In this document: positions 33,434-45,900 of the stretch, piece by piece
Layout: every line of letters starts with the position of its first letter
Numbering within the stretch: the first letter of the stretch is position 1
Source: Tetracentron sinense
Lineage: Eukaryota; Streptophyta; Magnoliopsida; Trochodendrales; Trochodendraceae
NCBI GenBank assembly: GCA_015143295.1
Contig: CM026551.1
Location: 50,208,034 to 50,272,033, forward strand
Direction: 5' to 3'
DNA length: 64,000 nt
Position numbers and translations under genes: made by a program
Notes under the pieces: model-generated
What the model was told of the DNA's origin: nothing
Seen by the model: the letters and a program-made list of their open reading frames with translations, nothing else
Databases searched by the model: none

Positions 33434-33840
33434 TGTTTCCTAAATTTATTAGGGCTATTGCCATATATAACAATCATTTAATAGGGAATATTTCTCTCTC
33501 TCTCTCTCTCTCTCTTTTAAATCCCTCTTTGAATGACTTACGTTTCCTTCTTAACTCCTCCCCTATTTGTCTCCCTCTCTTAAATCCTTCTCTCTCTCAT
33601 TAATATGTTTCCTAAATTTATTAGGGCTATTGCCATATATAACAATCATTTAACAGGGAATATCTCTCTCTCTTTCTCTCTCTCTCTCTCTTTTAAATCC
33701 CTCTTTGAATGACTTACGTTTCCTTCTTAACTTCTCCCCTATTTGTCTCCCTCTCTTAAATCCCTCTCTCTCTCATTAATATGTTTCCTAAATTTATTAG
33801 GGCTATTGCCATATATAACGATCATTTAATAGGGAAGGTT
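33434..33840 (+). repeat. Tandem array of about 172-bp units
   Basis: TTTCCTAAATTTATTAGGGC begins near 33435, 33607 and 33782. Each is followed by a TATATAACRATCATTTAA block, and in the first two units by a (CT)n tract, TTTTAAATCCCTCTTTGAAT and CTCTCATTAATATG. The third unit is cut short near 33840. A related CT-rich segment lies at 32897-33000. Confidence 0.8.
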
Positions 33841-33924
33841 ACTAGAACCAAAACTTTCCCAAAGTACTCCCTCTCAAACGTTCTCACCCCCCACCACACT
33901 CAAACGTTAATTTCCAATCATTTA

Positions 33925-33951
33925 CTAGTAAAGACCCGTGTGATACACGGG
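33925..33951 (-). other. Helitron-like 3' end (hairpin plus CTAG)
   Basis: On the minus strand: stem CCCGTG/CACGGG (33946-33951 with 33935-33940), then GTCTTTA and CTAG (33925-33928). It lies inverted to the end at 33405-33431. Confidence 0.6.
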
Positions 33952-34197
33952 ATTAATAAAAAAATTAAAATTTTATTAAAAACAAAATTGTGCACACATC
34001 TAGCCTTCATAATCATGGCCTAACATGAATTGAGAAACATCATTTAGACTCTTAAGACTCTTGCCTAACGGGGATGAAACTTAATGACATATTCGAATAG
34101 GGTGCATCTAACATAGCAATTAACGCTTTAGGGTGATAACCTGTGCATCGATAAGAATAATAATGAACACACCTCCCTACTCCTATTAGGCCTGGTG

Positions 34198-34348
34198 GTA
34201 GTGTATCCCCTGCTTTGGGGGGAGGTGCCGGGTTCCATTCCCGAGAGGGTGGGAGTTCGTATATACTCTCCACCCACCCACTAACTGAACAGATACTAAC
34301 ACCTAACCGGTGTTGCGGCCTAAACGTATATCTTGAACCAAAAAAAAA
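34198..34348 (+). mobile_element. tRNA-derived SINE (type C)
   Basis: B-box-like GGGTTCCATTCCC and an A tail at about 34339-34349. It is flanked by 19-mers with one mismatch: ACTCCTATTAGGCCTGGTG (34179-34197) and ACTCTTATTAGGCCTGGTG (34349-34367). The 3' part (AACACCTAACCGGTGTTG) differs from the type-A SINE. Confidence 0.8.
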
Positions 34349-34471
34349 ACTCTTATTAGGCCTGGTGTTAAAAAATGCACATATCATGTAGGCCCAACTT
34401 GAAAGACATCTAACAATATATACTAACACCACTACCGAGAGAGTAGAGTGCCAAAAAAAATCATTAAGTTG

Positions 34472-34551
34472 CGGGCTCACGTTGCACCCTCAGGGATTAG
34501 TCCTAACCCAAAGGGTTGGGGACACCCAGAGTTCCAAAAAAAATAAAAAAT
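34472..34551 (+). mobile_element. 5'-truncated type-A SINE
   Basis: Contains only the 3' half of the type-A family (GTTGCGGGCTCACG-like start, CCCAAAGGGTTGGGG, A-rich tail). It is flanked by TCATTAAGTTG (34461-34471) and TCATCAAGTTG (34552-34562), 10 of 11 identical, so the truncation arose at insertion. Confidence 0.7.
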
Positions 34552-34691
34552 TCATCAAGTTGGACAAATGTGTTTAAATTTTTTGCAATTTTTTTAATAA
34601 ATAATATTTCTAATAATTAAATGATTAATAATAATAACAATGTAATGTAATATTCAATCTCTAAGAAACATCTAATAAAATAATTCTCTAA

Positions 34692-34728
<37 letters not shown>

Positions 34729-34914
34729 TATACTTATTATCTAAAAAATGTATATGTTATTTGATAATAAATAATAATATGGTTTTATTTGACATAATAT
34801 GTTTTAGTAATGGAGCAGCCCCTGATGGGATACACATCGTACCCCCAAGATCCATTAATGAATAACATATCATGTAAGCAACCATGTTAAATAATAAACC
34901 TTAAAACTCAATTA

Positions 34915-34939
34915 GGGGGGGGGGGGGGGGGGGGGGGGG
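34915..34939 (+). repeat. Poly-G tract (25 G)
   Basis: Uninterrupted G homopolymer, the longest in the window. Length is likely uncertain in any assembly. Confidence 0.9.
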
Positions 34940-36036
34940 TGAGCTTTAGGGGAGTCTTGGACTCCTAGTACTGATACAATTCCAATTTATCTCAATCCTA
35001 CTTGCATTCCAAGTATTGGAATTTAATTCCATAAATAAAAGAGTTATTATTCAATAATTATTCAACTAACTTGATCCTAATCCAATTAGGAGAGCTAAAG
35101 TGGGCGCCCTACCCTAGGGTTTAAATCCATGGGCTTGGGCCCACATTAAAGGTCCATGCTTTATGGGTTAATGGATATGGGTCAAACCTATTTCTCCTTT
35201 AATTAGGTTAATTAAATAATAACAAATATAATCTTTCAATTTAAATTAACAATTAATTTAAACTATAGATTATCTTTTAATCTATTTAATCATTTAAATA
35301 ATTGATTAACATTTAATCAATTGTTTGAGCTTATATTTCTTATGTGAGCATCTCCACAGATTGCTCTGGGACATTCAAATCTTAGCTTACCCAATATTAT
35401 CTCATTTACCCTAAATAGGAATTACATCGAAATTGCAAGTGACGTAAGATATCCATATTGCAATTGAATCACAGTATAAGCATTAACCATTAAGGATCCC
35501 GCCACATGAACTTTTAATTCAATTGGTCCTTCCAATTACATTATCCCTAATAGGCATTCGAGATTATTTATACTATCTAACTCATAGCCTATTCCACATC
35601 ATCCAGGTTTCCATGATTTCTGATTAAGCCATGAGAAATATTTTCTCATGTAAAACATTTTGATAAAAACTTTTTATAAGTATAATATATTTTAATAAAA
35701 ATATATTTCATACTTATTTTGTTTCAAAATCACATGCGCATGATTTAAGCTTAATCGACTGTCTTACCCGGAACTTGGATAATCTCTCAAATTAATGAGC
35801 ATGGATTTCTTCTTTGAAATTCATCATGACTCGAACAGCTTTCTGACTATCCAACTGTCACTATATCATAATCCCTAAGGTAGAGAGTACTTTGGTGGAA
35901 TCAAAACGGTCAGATTACTGCTCAGTTATAAATGAACTCATCAGGTCTAAGGATCACTGTTCAATGTGAATGAGAGACCAACTATCTGATAGTATGTTTA
36001 TGCAAGAGGTCTCTCATTGCATGCAATCAGTCAGTA

Positions 36037-36360
36037 TACATTTAAGCACCCATATGCTAATATGTAGTCTCCACTACAATAGCTTGAGATAAAACTACAT
36101 CTCAACCATTGAGAACATCTTAGCATTATGACAGTCATATAAGAGAAGTGCCCAGCTTCACCCATAGTTGTGACTATATAAGGTATAAGGAACTAGAAAG
36201 CTATATCTGCCTGTGATAGTCCCATCACATAGCTTTCCTACAATACATCCTATGGACCTTTATCAATATCTCATATCGTATATATCATCTCATGATCATG
36301 GTCAATTACTCATAATGAATACACAATAGATAAAGAAGAAGTCTCTATTAATCAAATTAT
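36037..36360. repeat. Direct duplicate D1, left copy
   Basis: From ACATTTAAGCACCCATATGC to TCTATTAATCAAATTA, matching 39057-39380 in the same orientation with scattered substitutions. The copies are separated by about 2.7 kb and may be LTRs or a duplicated part of a larger retroelement. Left flanking sequence (34940-36036) is A/T-rich and non-coding. Confidence 0.7.
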
Positions 36361-39056
36361 CACTTATCTGGATTGTAGGGAATCAGAGCTCATTGAGTTA
36401 AGATCAAAATGAATTAATGAGTTAACCATGTGATTCATTTAGAGTTCAGGGTTTTAACCCTCACAACATCTTGTTGACTTAGAAAAGAATAGGATTAGAC
36501 CTATCTAGCAATCAAGGCTCACACAAGTTCCGAAAATGGTTAAGTATAGGGATAAGATTATCTCTATACCTGAACAAATGATGCAGGAGTGGCTTAAACC
36601 AGTAACAGAATAAGGATAAGGTAGTCCCTCCTGACGGGTGTTCTTGGTTTATGCCCAAACAAAGACCTATAGTTTATATGTTTATGTTAGTGTATTCAAG
36701 GTTTTTGTCTAAAAGGTTGATGAACACTTGACTGTATATATGACTTTCCGGTATAAAACATACCTGAAAATGGACGATTGATGCAAGCAGGAAAGACCAA
36801 TCGCGTTTACTGGAGATAATCATTTCTCGGTCTACAACCAATACTTTCCACAGATCTTTGGGTTCCAGTATCGGGGATAACCATCCCTCGATTGTAAGCT
36901 TACCGGATCCAATCTAGATAGGTGTAGGGTTTTTATTCTATTATGCAATGAATATGAATGTGGATCAAAATCAAGCAATGAATAAAAATGGAACCCTAGG
37001 TATGTTGTTCAGTTTTGCAAACAAATGTTCGAGATTTTAATTTAAAAAATGAATGAAATAACATATAGATGAAATTGAAAAATTCTGATGTGGTTTCCGA
37101 TATTTGATTCAGATTTAGATTTTGGCTTGAATACTGGTCTGCGAAACCAGAGTCCCTAGCAGAGTCGTCAAGCTGTAGACCCGGGATTTTAACCCTACTC
37201 CCGATCAGGATTGAACCCGATGAGGAATAGTGCTAAAAATACAGAAAAGAGAGAGTCGCCTATTTAAATTATGAGAGAAAATAGGGTCTCTTAAAAGGTT
37301 GGATAAGACTTTGATCTGAAAATAGAGTTCAAGGTAAGGATTCATTTGAGTCAGGGGAAGGTGTTAGGCACCCCTAAACTCTCATCCGGAGATTGTTACC
37401 TACTCCCTAAGTCTGAATTAAAGTGGGGGAAACCATAAGAGAAGCTTGTATTTCATATATATGCTGACAATTGTTATATGAACAATAATGTATAAGTTAA
37501 AATAAGCAGGGACAAGATAGGGGCTCTATATCTTAGGTGAGCTGAACCCGATCAGGGTTGCTTACGTATCCACTGTTAGTGGAATCAAGCTACACGTAAT
37601 TCCAGAGGGTAGTTGATGGTTTGATTTGTTGAGTATATGGATTGTGGGTGTTTGAAATGCTAGAGTTTGTCTTTTGGATGTTAGGGTTTTTTGAATGGTT
37701 TGGGCTCCTATTCAGGAGCACTTAGGCCTTTTATGCTCTTGTCGGGGAGCATCTGAACAGTTTTAGCTCATGTCAAGGAGTATTGGACTAGATTAAGGTT
37801 TGAACTAGGGTTTGAAACGAGATTCGGACAGAGGTTCAACTAGGTGGATAGAGTTTGAACCAAGGTTTGAGTCGAGGTTCGGACAAAGGTTCAGCTAAGG
37901 TAAGTGGGGTTTGAACTGAGATTCGGACAGAGGTTCAGCTAAGGTAGGCTAGGTTTAGATCAAACTAGGCAGGAATTTGTCAAGGTGTGGTAAATTTGAA
38001 TCAAACCAGGCAGGGGTTCGACAGGGTTTGGACCGAAGTTTGGACAGAGGTTCGACAGGGTAGGCTAAATTTGAACCAAAGTTCGGGCAGAGGTTCGGCA
38101 GGGTAGGCTAAGCAAGCAGTCTAAGTATATAAAAGCAATAAAACAATTTTAAAAACTATTAAAAGACTAGAAAAAGATAAAGTTTTTGCTAGATTTTACT
38201 TTCCGAGAAACCCAAAAGGGTCTCTAAAATAAGTGCTCCCGAGAATAATTCTTCGAAATCACCTCCCGGGTTGCCAAGTGCTCCCGAGTTGCCAAGTGCT
38301 AAAGAGAGATTTTTGAAAGAGGAGAGAGAAGAGAGGAAGTGGAATTGAATGAAATGAAGGAGAAGTGGTGCGGTATTTATAGGGGTCAAAAAAATAGGCG
38401 GGCGCTACTTCAAGTAGCGCCCCTATTTGGATATTTCCAAAACAATAGGCGGCAATGAACAGTAGGGCGGCAAATAGGGATAATTTTGTAATTTAATGGG
38501 GCACTGTTTGAAGTAGCGTCTCTATTTAAGATATTTTTTAAAAATATCACACAAAAAGTCAGTGAAAATGGTCAATGGCATTTTTGTAAATACCTAGGGG
38601 CGCTGTTTGGGTGCCACGTGGCTCTTTCTAATTCGTTGAAAAGCTGTTTTTCTGTTTTGATCCCGTTTTGACCCCGAAATTAGTCAAAATAGAACTGATA
38701 AAATCCAGAAAAATATTTTAAATTAAAAAAAAAAATTCAGTACTTTTCAGGGCATTTTGGTCATTTTACACTTTAGGGGCATTTTGATCATTTTCTATCG
38801 TTTTAAGTCCAATTTAATCTCGAAATTAGCCAAACTTCATCAAAAAATTGATAAAATCATTTTGGACAAAATGAAAACTTTTTAACACTTTTTCAGTGTT
38901 ATTTTGATCATTTTTCACCCTAGGGGCATTTTGGTCATTTTCACCTCTGGGCCGTTTTTGAAAATCAAAGCATGTGGGAAGAAGATTTTAAAAGAGGGTT
39001 TTTAAGGGTACGAAAAGAGACTAGGGGGTGCAAAATTGGGGTGCTTACATGTACAT
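36361..39056. other. Sequence between the D1 duplicates
   Basis: Non-coding. It includes a diverged tandem region (37797-38115) and an inverted GGCGCTACTTCAAGTAGCGCC motif near 38401. Text with CAGAGTCGTCAAGCTGTAGA and GGGGAAGGTGTTAGGCACCC at 37150-37380 resembles sequence seen in plant LTR retroelements. No protein domain was found. The D1 pair may bracket a retroelement remnant. Confidence 0.4.
37797..38115 (+). repeat. Imperfect tandem repeats (GGACAGAGGTTC units)
   Basis: GGACAGAGGTTCRRCTARGGT-like units recur about six times, mixed with GGTTTGAACYRAGRTTCGG. Spacing is irregular, about 40-65 bp. Confidence 0.65.
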
Positions 39057-39380
39057 TTAAGCAGCCATATGCTAATGTGTAGTCTCCACTACAATAGCTT
39101 GAGAGAAAACTACATCTCAACTATTGACAACATCTTAACATTGTGACAGTCATATAAGTGAAGTGCCCAGCTTCACCCATAGCTGTGACTATATAAGGTT
39201 TAAGGAACTGGAAAGCTATATCTGCATGTGATAGTCCAATCACATAGCTTTCCTACAATATATCCTATGAAGCTTTCTCGATATCTCATATCGTATAGAT
39301 CATCTCATGATCGTGATCAATTACCCATAATGAATACAAAATAGATAAAGAAGAAGTCTTTATTAATCAAATTAATAAGA
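39057..39380. repeat. Direct duplicate D1, right copy
   Basis: ACATTTAAGCAGCCATATGC to TTTATTAATCAAATTA. It matches 36037-36360 closely, then the two diverge, which sets the limit of the duplicated segment. Confidence 0.7.
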
Positions 39381-39703
39381 ATCTTACAATTTAAATGACT
39401 TTTCTAAGCATCATGTCTATCAAAAACGTTTAATATTGTTTTTTGGAAGATTTCCATAGATTGAAATTGCTAACCACGACCAAACACATTTCAATTAACA
39501 ATTTCTTTTTTTATAATTGGTTTATCTTTAAATTACATTTTTCTATATCTCAAACTAAGCTTTGGTGAGATAGGTTGGGTTTAGCCTCATGTGGATGGAG
39601 TGTGTGTTGGCCTATGTGCATGAGTGTGGGTGTGCGTTTAATCATTCTACCAAAAAAACAAACTAAGCTTCATTTGTTTTAAGTTTTACTTGAAAGCTCT
39701 TAT

Positions 39704-40065
39704 TGTGAAAGCGTCCAACTCAAAACCAATTGGCAATGAGTGGAGAGGCCTTACATGTATATAAGGCCACAACTATTTCTCTATTTAGTCGATGTGGGAT
39801 TAATTCTCTTACACGCCCCCTCACGTGCAGCCCTAATTTTAGGTCTGTCACGTGCGCCTCTTTTTGGATCGTCAATCATGCAGCCTTTCTGTTTGGGTCT
39901 GTCATCGTGAGTGTGAGCATAATTTGGCCGTTGGGCCTTTTGGGCTCTGATACCATGTGAAATCGTCCAACTCAAAACCAATTGGCAATGAGTGGAGAGG
40001 CCTTACATGTATATAAGGCCACAACTATTTCTCTATTTAGTCGATGTGGGATTAATTCTCTTACA
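39704..40065 (-). mobile_element. Complete TRIM retrotransposon (362 bp)
   Basis: Two 110-bp LTRs (39704-39813 and 39956-40065), starting TGTAAGAG and ending CACA on the minus strand. I see one difference between them. Perfect 5-bp target duplications CTTAT lie at 39699-39703 and 40066-40070. The primer site TGGTATCAGAGCCC (minus strand, 39942-39955) directly adjoins the 5' LTR. A purine tract (GAGGGGGCG) adjoins the 3' LTR. The interior is about 142 bp and non-coding, so it must rely on enzymes from another element. Confidence 0.93.
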
Positions 40066-40121
40066 CTTATGTTATTACCATTTTTTTTAATTTTATATCG
40101 GTGCATTTTAAAATTTAGTAA

Positions 40122-40148
40122 CCGTGCATGGCATGGGCTCCTTACTAG
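40122..40148 (+). other. Helitron-like 3' end (hairpin plus CTAG)
   Basis: Stem CCGTGC/GCATGG (one wobble pair), then GCTCCTTA and CTAG (40145-40148), followed by T. Confidence 0.5.
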
Positions 40149-41016
40149 TTTGAAGATAATGGTGAGCAATGAAGTGTGCCACGTGGATACCAACTGCTAT
40201 ATAGTAGTAGTATTGATGCATCATTTATCCAGGTTAGTATGGTATCAATTTGGCTTGGCCCATCCTGGTCTGGCCCTAAAAGGTTAGGACTGTGCTCAAA
40301 TATAAGAACCCTAAATGGTGCTATGTTATTGTATAGGATATAAGGTTTAATTCACTGGTTAGCAAATTCTTTCCTTGGATGAGGAATGCTAGCCCTACTC
40401 TCTTGCATTTCATGCTCTCAGCCTCCACCAATCCCTTTTTTTAAGGGAGAGAGTCTTAACAACTGTTTATTAAAAACTGGGACAAGTGCTTGGTGAAGGC
40501 CGAGAGTAGGAAAGGCCTTAAGAGTAGGGCTAGCACTCCTCTTGTTGGATTTTGGTACTTTAGAAAAGGAACTGATATGAACCCTTAATTTGGCCCAAGC
40601 CCGGCCCCAATCCATGATAGGTAGCTTGGGCTCGGCATGTCTAGGTCTAGCCAAGCTTAGACCAGGCTAAGGAAATGTTATTTTCGGCTGGGCTTGAAAG
40701 TGTTAGTTGTTAGGATTAGTTGAACTTGAATCTCCCTCTCCTTTTTGAGGGCTGCATCTGCATGATACAATTTTCTATTAAGCTTGGAGCGATTTAAACC
40801 CATTATCCTGGCCCAGTAGCCCACGGACCTTACATTTAATTACATAATCAAATTCCTTAACCATGGTTCAAGGATGTTATAAAGGTGGGTATGGACGGAT
40901 GAGAACCTTACATTTGATTACATTGTCAAATTCCGGGGTAAGTTAAACATTTTCCTGATTATTTTTATTCTGCTCGAATATCATTTCCCAAATTATTTTT
41001 ATTCTACTCAAAAATC
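40149..41016. other. Upstream spacer, no gene seen
   Basis: Non-coding. It contains GGCCCA/TGGGCC-rich stretches. No transposon boundaries were found other than the Helitron-like ends on both sides. Confidence 0.4.
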
Positions 41017-41044
41017 CTGTGCATTTGCACAGTTTCCTTACTAG
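41017..41044 (+). other. Helitron-like 3' end (hairpin plus CTAG)
   Basis: Perfect 7-bp stem CTGTGCA/TGCACAG with a 2-nt loop, then TTTCCTTA and CTAG (41041-41044), followed by T. It lies about 290 bp before the eS26 start codon, so the element's end forms the border of that promoter. Confidence 0.6.
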
Positions 41045-41079
41045 TTTACTATTAAGCTTGGAGCGATTAGAACCCGTTA

Positions 41080-41279
41080 CCCTGGCCCAGCAGCCTACGG
41101 CCCACGACCCAGCCTGCCCTTAATTTGGTCTTACCGGCATGTATCGGGCTAACACGGCCCGGTCCAACAAGGAGCCCTGGCCCGGTGGCCTCTACGCACT
41201 CCGTAATTTGAAGCAAAACCCTAATCCAATAAGATAGTTCTCTCACTCCATCTCCCACAGAGTGAGAAAGAAACCCTAA
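41080..41279 (+). promoter_or_regulatory. eS26 promoter: telo-boxes and site II-like motifs
   Basis: Two telo-boxes AAACCCTAA at 41216-41224 and 41271-41279, and GGCCCA motifs at about 41083-41102. This pairing is the known signature of plant ribosomal-protein promoters, giving growth-linked expression. The ATG lies 58 bp past the second telo-box. Confidence 0.75.
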
Positions 41280-41336
41280 TATTGGAGGTCTGCAACAATC
41301 AAAAGCGGAGAAATCCGTTCCCAGTTTCAGAACAAT

Positions 41337-42227
<891 letters not shown>

Positions 42228-43074
42228 GGAATTTTCTTTGGTTACTAGGTTTTATTTTTACTTTGCATTTAGATTGATGTATTTGGCGAAGGATTAAATT
42301 TTGATGTTTTGATTTGGTTGATAATCTTGTTTTGATTACTACAATAGTGGATATGAGCCATTGAACCTGAATGGAATTTTAGGTTCCTTTTTCAATAAAC
42401 CATAGTTGTGTTGATTATCTGTGCTTTTTGCAATAATTTACCTCTTTGTGTAGATTGCCTTTTCAATTTCTATTTTATTTCATCTTATGTTTTTAATCTT
42501 GGTGGTTGCAATGTTGTGTGATAATTGTAGTTGCTATTTGAGTACATCTAGGGTTGCATGAGGATTATCTAGTATTTTCTTTCACCTCTTGACCTGAAAT
42601 TGACTTATATTGTTGAAAAATATGTAAAATCATACCTAACCACATGATCAATAGAGCATATTGTGGGCTCCTAACCATGACTGTAGACACTATTTTAATA
42701 ATTAGAAATAATATTTTCCCGAACTAATGGATCCCTAACTGAAGAACTAACCTATGCTAGGCTGCAAAGATGGAGTAGGTTAAACTTTAAAACCTCCAAA
42801 TCATAATTTAAAACTTCCTCGAAATCGTTGCATGATAGCCTTTACTTAACACTAATAATTTGATACACCGAGCCAATACATCCGCTACTTCCTACAAGAA
42901 ACCCTAGATTGCAGGACTCGGCCATTGCAAGTTACGTAACATTCGTAATGGCCACTACAAATTTATGAACATTAAGTAATGTTCATTATAGTGGCCAAAT
43001 ATGATGAGGCATCTTGTTGGGTTCCTCCTATGGGATAGGCTTGTGGAAGGGTGTTATGGTCGTCACCAATCTAG
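42228..43074. other. eS26 3' UTR and spacer
   Basis: A/T-rich 3' flank of the eS26 gene with no gene. The LINE fragment begins near its right end. Confidence 0.5.
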
Positions 43075-43830
43075 TTGTGCCCAATTTTAGATTCCAGGCA
43101 AGTAGAGGCTCAACAATTGAATTATGGAAAGACATTTGGTGCGGATTTGCGAAAACTAAAGGATGATTTTGGCAATATCGTCCTGTTAGCGGTAGATAGG
43201 AATGCTCTAGTGGGGGATTATTTCGAGTTGCAGGATCCGGGGGTAGAGTGGTGCCCAAAGTTGAGACGACACTTGAATGATTGGGAAATTGTTGATCCGA
43301 GTCATCTCTTTTTGCGGCTTAGAAGTCAGGACTTCCTCTTTGAGGCCTTAGGATAGAAATTACAGAATTTGGTCTATAGGCAACAATGGTCAATTCTCTA
43401 ATAGATCATTGGTACAATCTCTTGGGACATCTCCTTATACATCATTCCCTCGTAGAATTGTGTGGAATCCTGGAATTTCCTCTAAGATATCTTTTTTTCT
43501 ATGTAATGCGACTTTGAATAAGATTCTTACTTGTGATCAGTTAAAATCTAAAGGATGGAAAGTGGCTAATCGTTGCTTCTTGTGCTTTCAAGTGGAAGAG
43601 ACGGTGGATCACGTGTTTTTGCAATGCTCTATTGTGGGTGTGATCTGAAGGTATTTTCTATCTCGAGTAGGTGTGGATTGAGTATTTTTTTTTCCCTTCA
43701 CAACTTCATATCCTGTATGGTTTTGGTTAGTGAGGATAGTGCGTTGAAGGAAATTTGGACACTCTTTCCTGGGGCCATTACGTGGGTAATATGGAAAGGG
43801 TCATTAGGTGGGTAATATGAAAAGAAAAAA
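43075..43830 (+). pseudogene. LINE (L1-type) ORF2 3' fragment
   Basis: Broken reading of the region after the reverse transcriptase of plant LINEs. Near 43140-43356 it reads LKDDFGNIVLLAVDRNALVGDYF and the VEWCPKLRRHLNDWEI block. At 43450-43640 there is a zf-RVT zinc finger (KISFFLCNATLNKILTCDQL, then RCFLCF and HVFLQC). Frames change and stops intervene, so it is dead. The RT and endonuclease portions are not in the window, and no poly-A tail or target duplication is obvious. Confidence 0.8.
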
Positions 43831-43991
43831 CAAGAGAGTTTTCGACAATTCTCACTTTCTTTTCATCATATTTGCTCTCGTACTTATTGGGGTCTTAGAA
43901 TGGGCAGCCATTTGGTTGGAGGGGGCGAATCTGAGAGCCTTGTTGGGTTGACAGTATGACTCTCTCAATACAAAAGAATTCTAAGTGTGAT

Positions 43992-44322
43992 CATAATAAT
44001 AAAATTCTTCGAATTTTTGAAAAATTCGCAAATTTTTAGTTGTGCCGAATTATTCGAGAATTTTAGGTGTGCCGAATTATTTGTGAATTTTAGGTTTCCG
44101 AAATTATTCACAGATTTTGCCAATTATTCCCGAATTTTACAAATTATTCCTGAATTATTCGCAAAATTCACAATAATTCGTTTAGTTCGACAAATTAAAC
44201 TGCATATTTTATATATTATTTAATCAAATTGTTGGATATCTTTTTATAATTATTTTTTTTCCTAAATGGTTCCGAACTTGACCATTGCCGAATTATTCCC
44301 GAGGCCCGATTTTGTCACTATG
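43992..44322 (-). mobile_element. hAT-type MITE, CATAGTTA family (copy 2)
   Basis: Inverted relative to copies 1 and 3. The ends are CATAATAATAAAAT and, in reverse, CATAGTGACAAAAT. The flanks AGTGTGAT (43984-43991) and GTTGTGAT (44323-44330) agree at 6 of 8. The interior is full of GAATTATTCG-like palindromes. Confidence 0.6.
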
Positions 44323-44537
44323 GTTGTGATTGTCTCTTGCTTTGTTTTGGTTCCCTTATGTTTTTTGAGTTCACACTCTTGTAAACTCTTTCATTTGTAG
44401 CTCTTTTTGTTTAATATATCGCTTTCATTATTGATAAAAAAAAATTTAATGTTCGTAAAAAACAGCTCACAATTTTTTAATATAAAAAGGGTCCATACCT
44501 GTATACACATAGTTGTCTCCATGGGAGTAGTTGTAGT

Positions 44538-45320
44538 CAAGGTTGTTAAATCGTAATCGAATCGTAAAATCGTTTTAGGACCGATTCGATTCAAATCGGG
44601 ATTCAAATCGTAAATCGTAAGATTCAATCCATTTTTTAAAAAATTGTTTAAAAAATAAAAAAAAATTACTTCATAAAACAAAAAAATAGCATAATTTATT
44701 ATCCAAAAGATTTCATTCATATCTATTGATAAAAGAAAGTAATGGATATTTCATTGCATACACTATAAAAAATGTGAATGACCTCCATAAAATAAAAAAC
44801 AAACCCAATATGATTAAAAATAAACAACAAAAGTGAACTCATATAATTTGTTGTATGAAATCAAGTATCAAAAGACTTGTACAATTAAAAAGACTAATAA
44901 AATAAACTATTAAGTTTTCCCAAAATCCAACTTCTTCATCTTTCTTCTTCCTTCTTTCTTCTTCTTTCTCTTATTTTTTCTCGTTTCACAGCAATAGAGA
45001 GACAACCCAAATAGGGGTTTTGGCATGTCTGTAATAGAGGTTTTCTTATTTCTTCTCTCTTCTTAAAAACCACAAAGTACCTTTAGAAAATTAAAAGAAT
45101 AAAAAATATTTTTTAAATATTGGTCCGAAAAAGGGGTTTCGTGCTCAAATCGTATGAATCGCATGAATCGTACGATTTGAATCGCAAATCGTAATATGAA
45201 TCGCAAATCAAATGGGATTTGCCCAATTAAGATTTTCACCTCCGATTTGAATCGTTTTGCTTAGGATTCGAATCGAATCGTAGGATTTGAATCGTAAATC
45301 GCAAGGATTTAACAACCATG
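44538..45320. mobile_element. hAT-type element, CAAGGTTGTTAAAT ends (783 bp)
   Basis: TIRs CAAGGTTGTTAAATC and CATGGTTGTTAAATC (14 of 15) with perfect 8-bp target duplications GTTGTAGT at 44530-44537 and 45321-45328. Both arms are made of AATCGTAAATCG-like repeats, so the element folds back on itself; the centre is A/T-rich. No transposase ORF. Confidence 0.85.
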
Positions 45321-45599
45321 GTTGTAGTAGTTAGCATGCAAGGTCGATCAAAGGAAGGTGCTGCAGATCCGTCATATGCAAGCTTGTGCAGTCGTGCATG
45401 GTGTTGTATTGTTGTTAGGGATAGACGTGTTAAAGCCAATGGATCATTGATCCTGGATTGGCTGTCGAAGGACATATTCGAAATTCCATCGCAAAATCTT
45501 CATCCATTGAAATTAAGAGACGAAAGAAATGTAGTGTGTCTCGTGTTGAAGCGAAACCTAATTCCCTCCCTCTTATAAAGAAAAGAGGAAAAGAAGAGA

Positions 45600-45900
45600 G
45601 AGAGAGAGAGAGAGATGAGTCGTGTCTCGGCCGATACGGGCCGATACGTATATTGTTTGGAGCTACCCGGTACACCGTACACTGTTACGCAAAAAGAAAA
45701 ACTCTCGTATTGAGTCGATACGAGTCAGTTACGCCTGATATGGGGAATTTTTTAATTTTTTGTTCTTATTCTTTATACACTAGAATTTACAGCACAAACC
45801 CGATACGTATAACTTATTTATATAAAATATTATTTAAGTAAATAGTTATAAATTAATTTTATTTTCATTTACTTAAGATATTTAAATGTAAATAAGATTA
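45600..45900. repeat. GATACG-rich element, left part
   Basis: Clustered CGATACG motifs (CCGATACGGGCCGATACG, GAGTCGATACGAGTC), matched inversely by CGATAC-rich text at 47850-47930. The MULE at 45901 separates the two parts. Its ends could not be set. Confidence 0.45.

Noticed and set aside
34052-34480. 142-codon minus-strand ORF
   Set aside because: Runs across a SINE, its two target duplications and part of a second SINE, so it is not a gene.
45318-45578. 86-codon ORF starting at the hAT element's right edge
   Set aside because: Begins inside the element end and target duplication; no recognisable domain.
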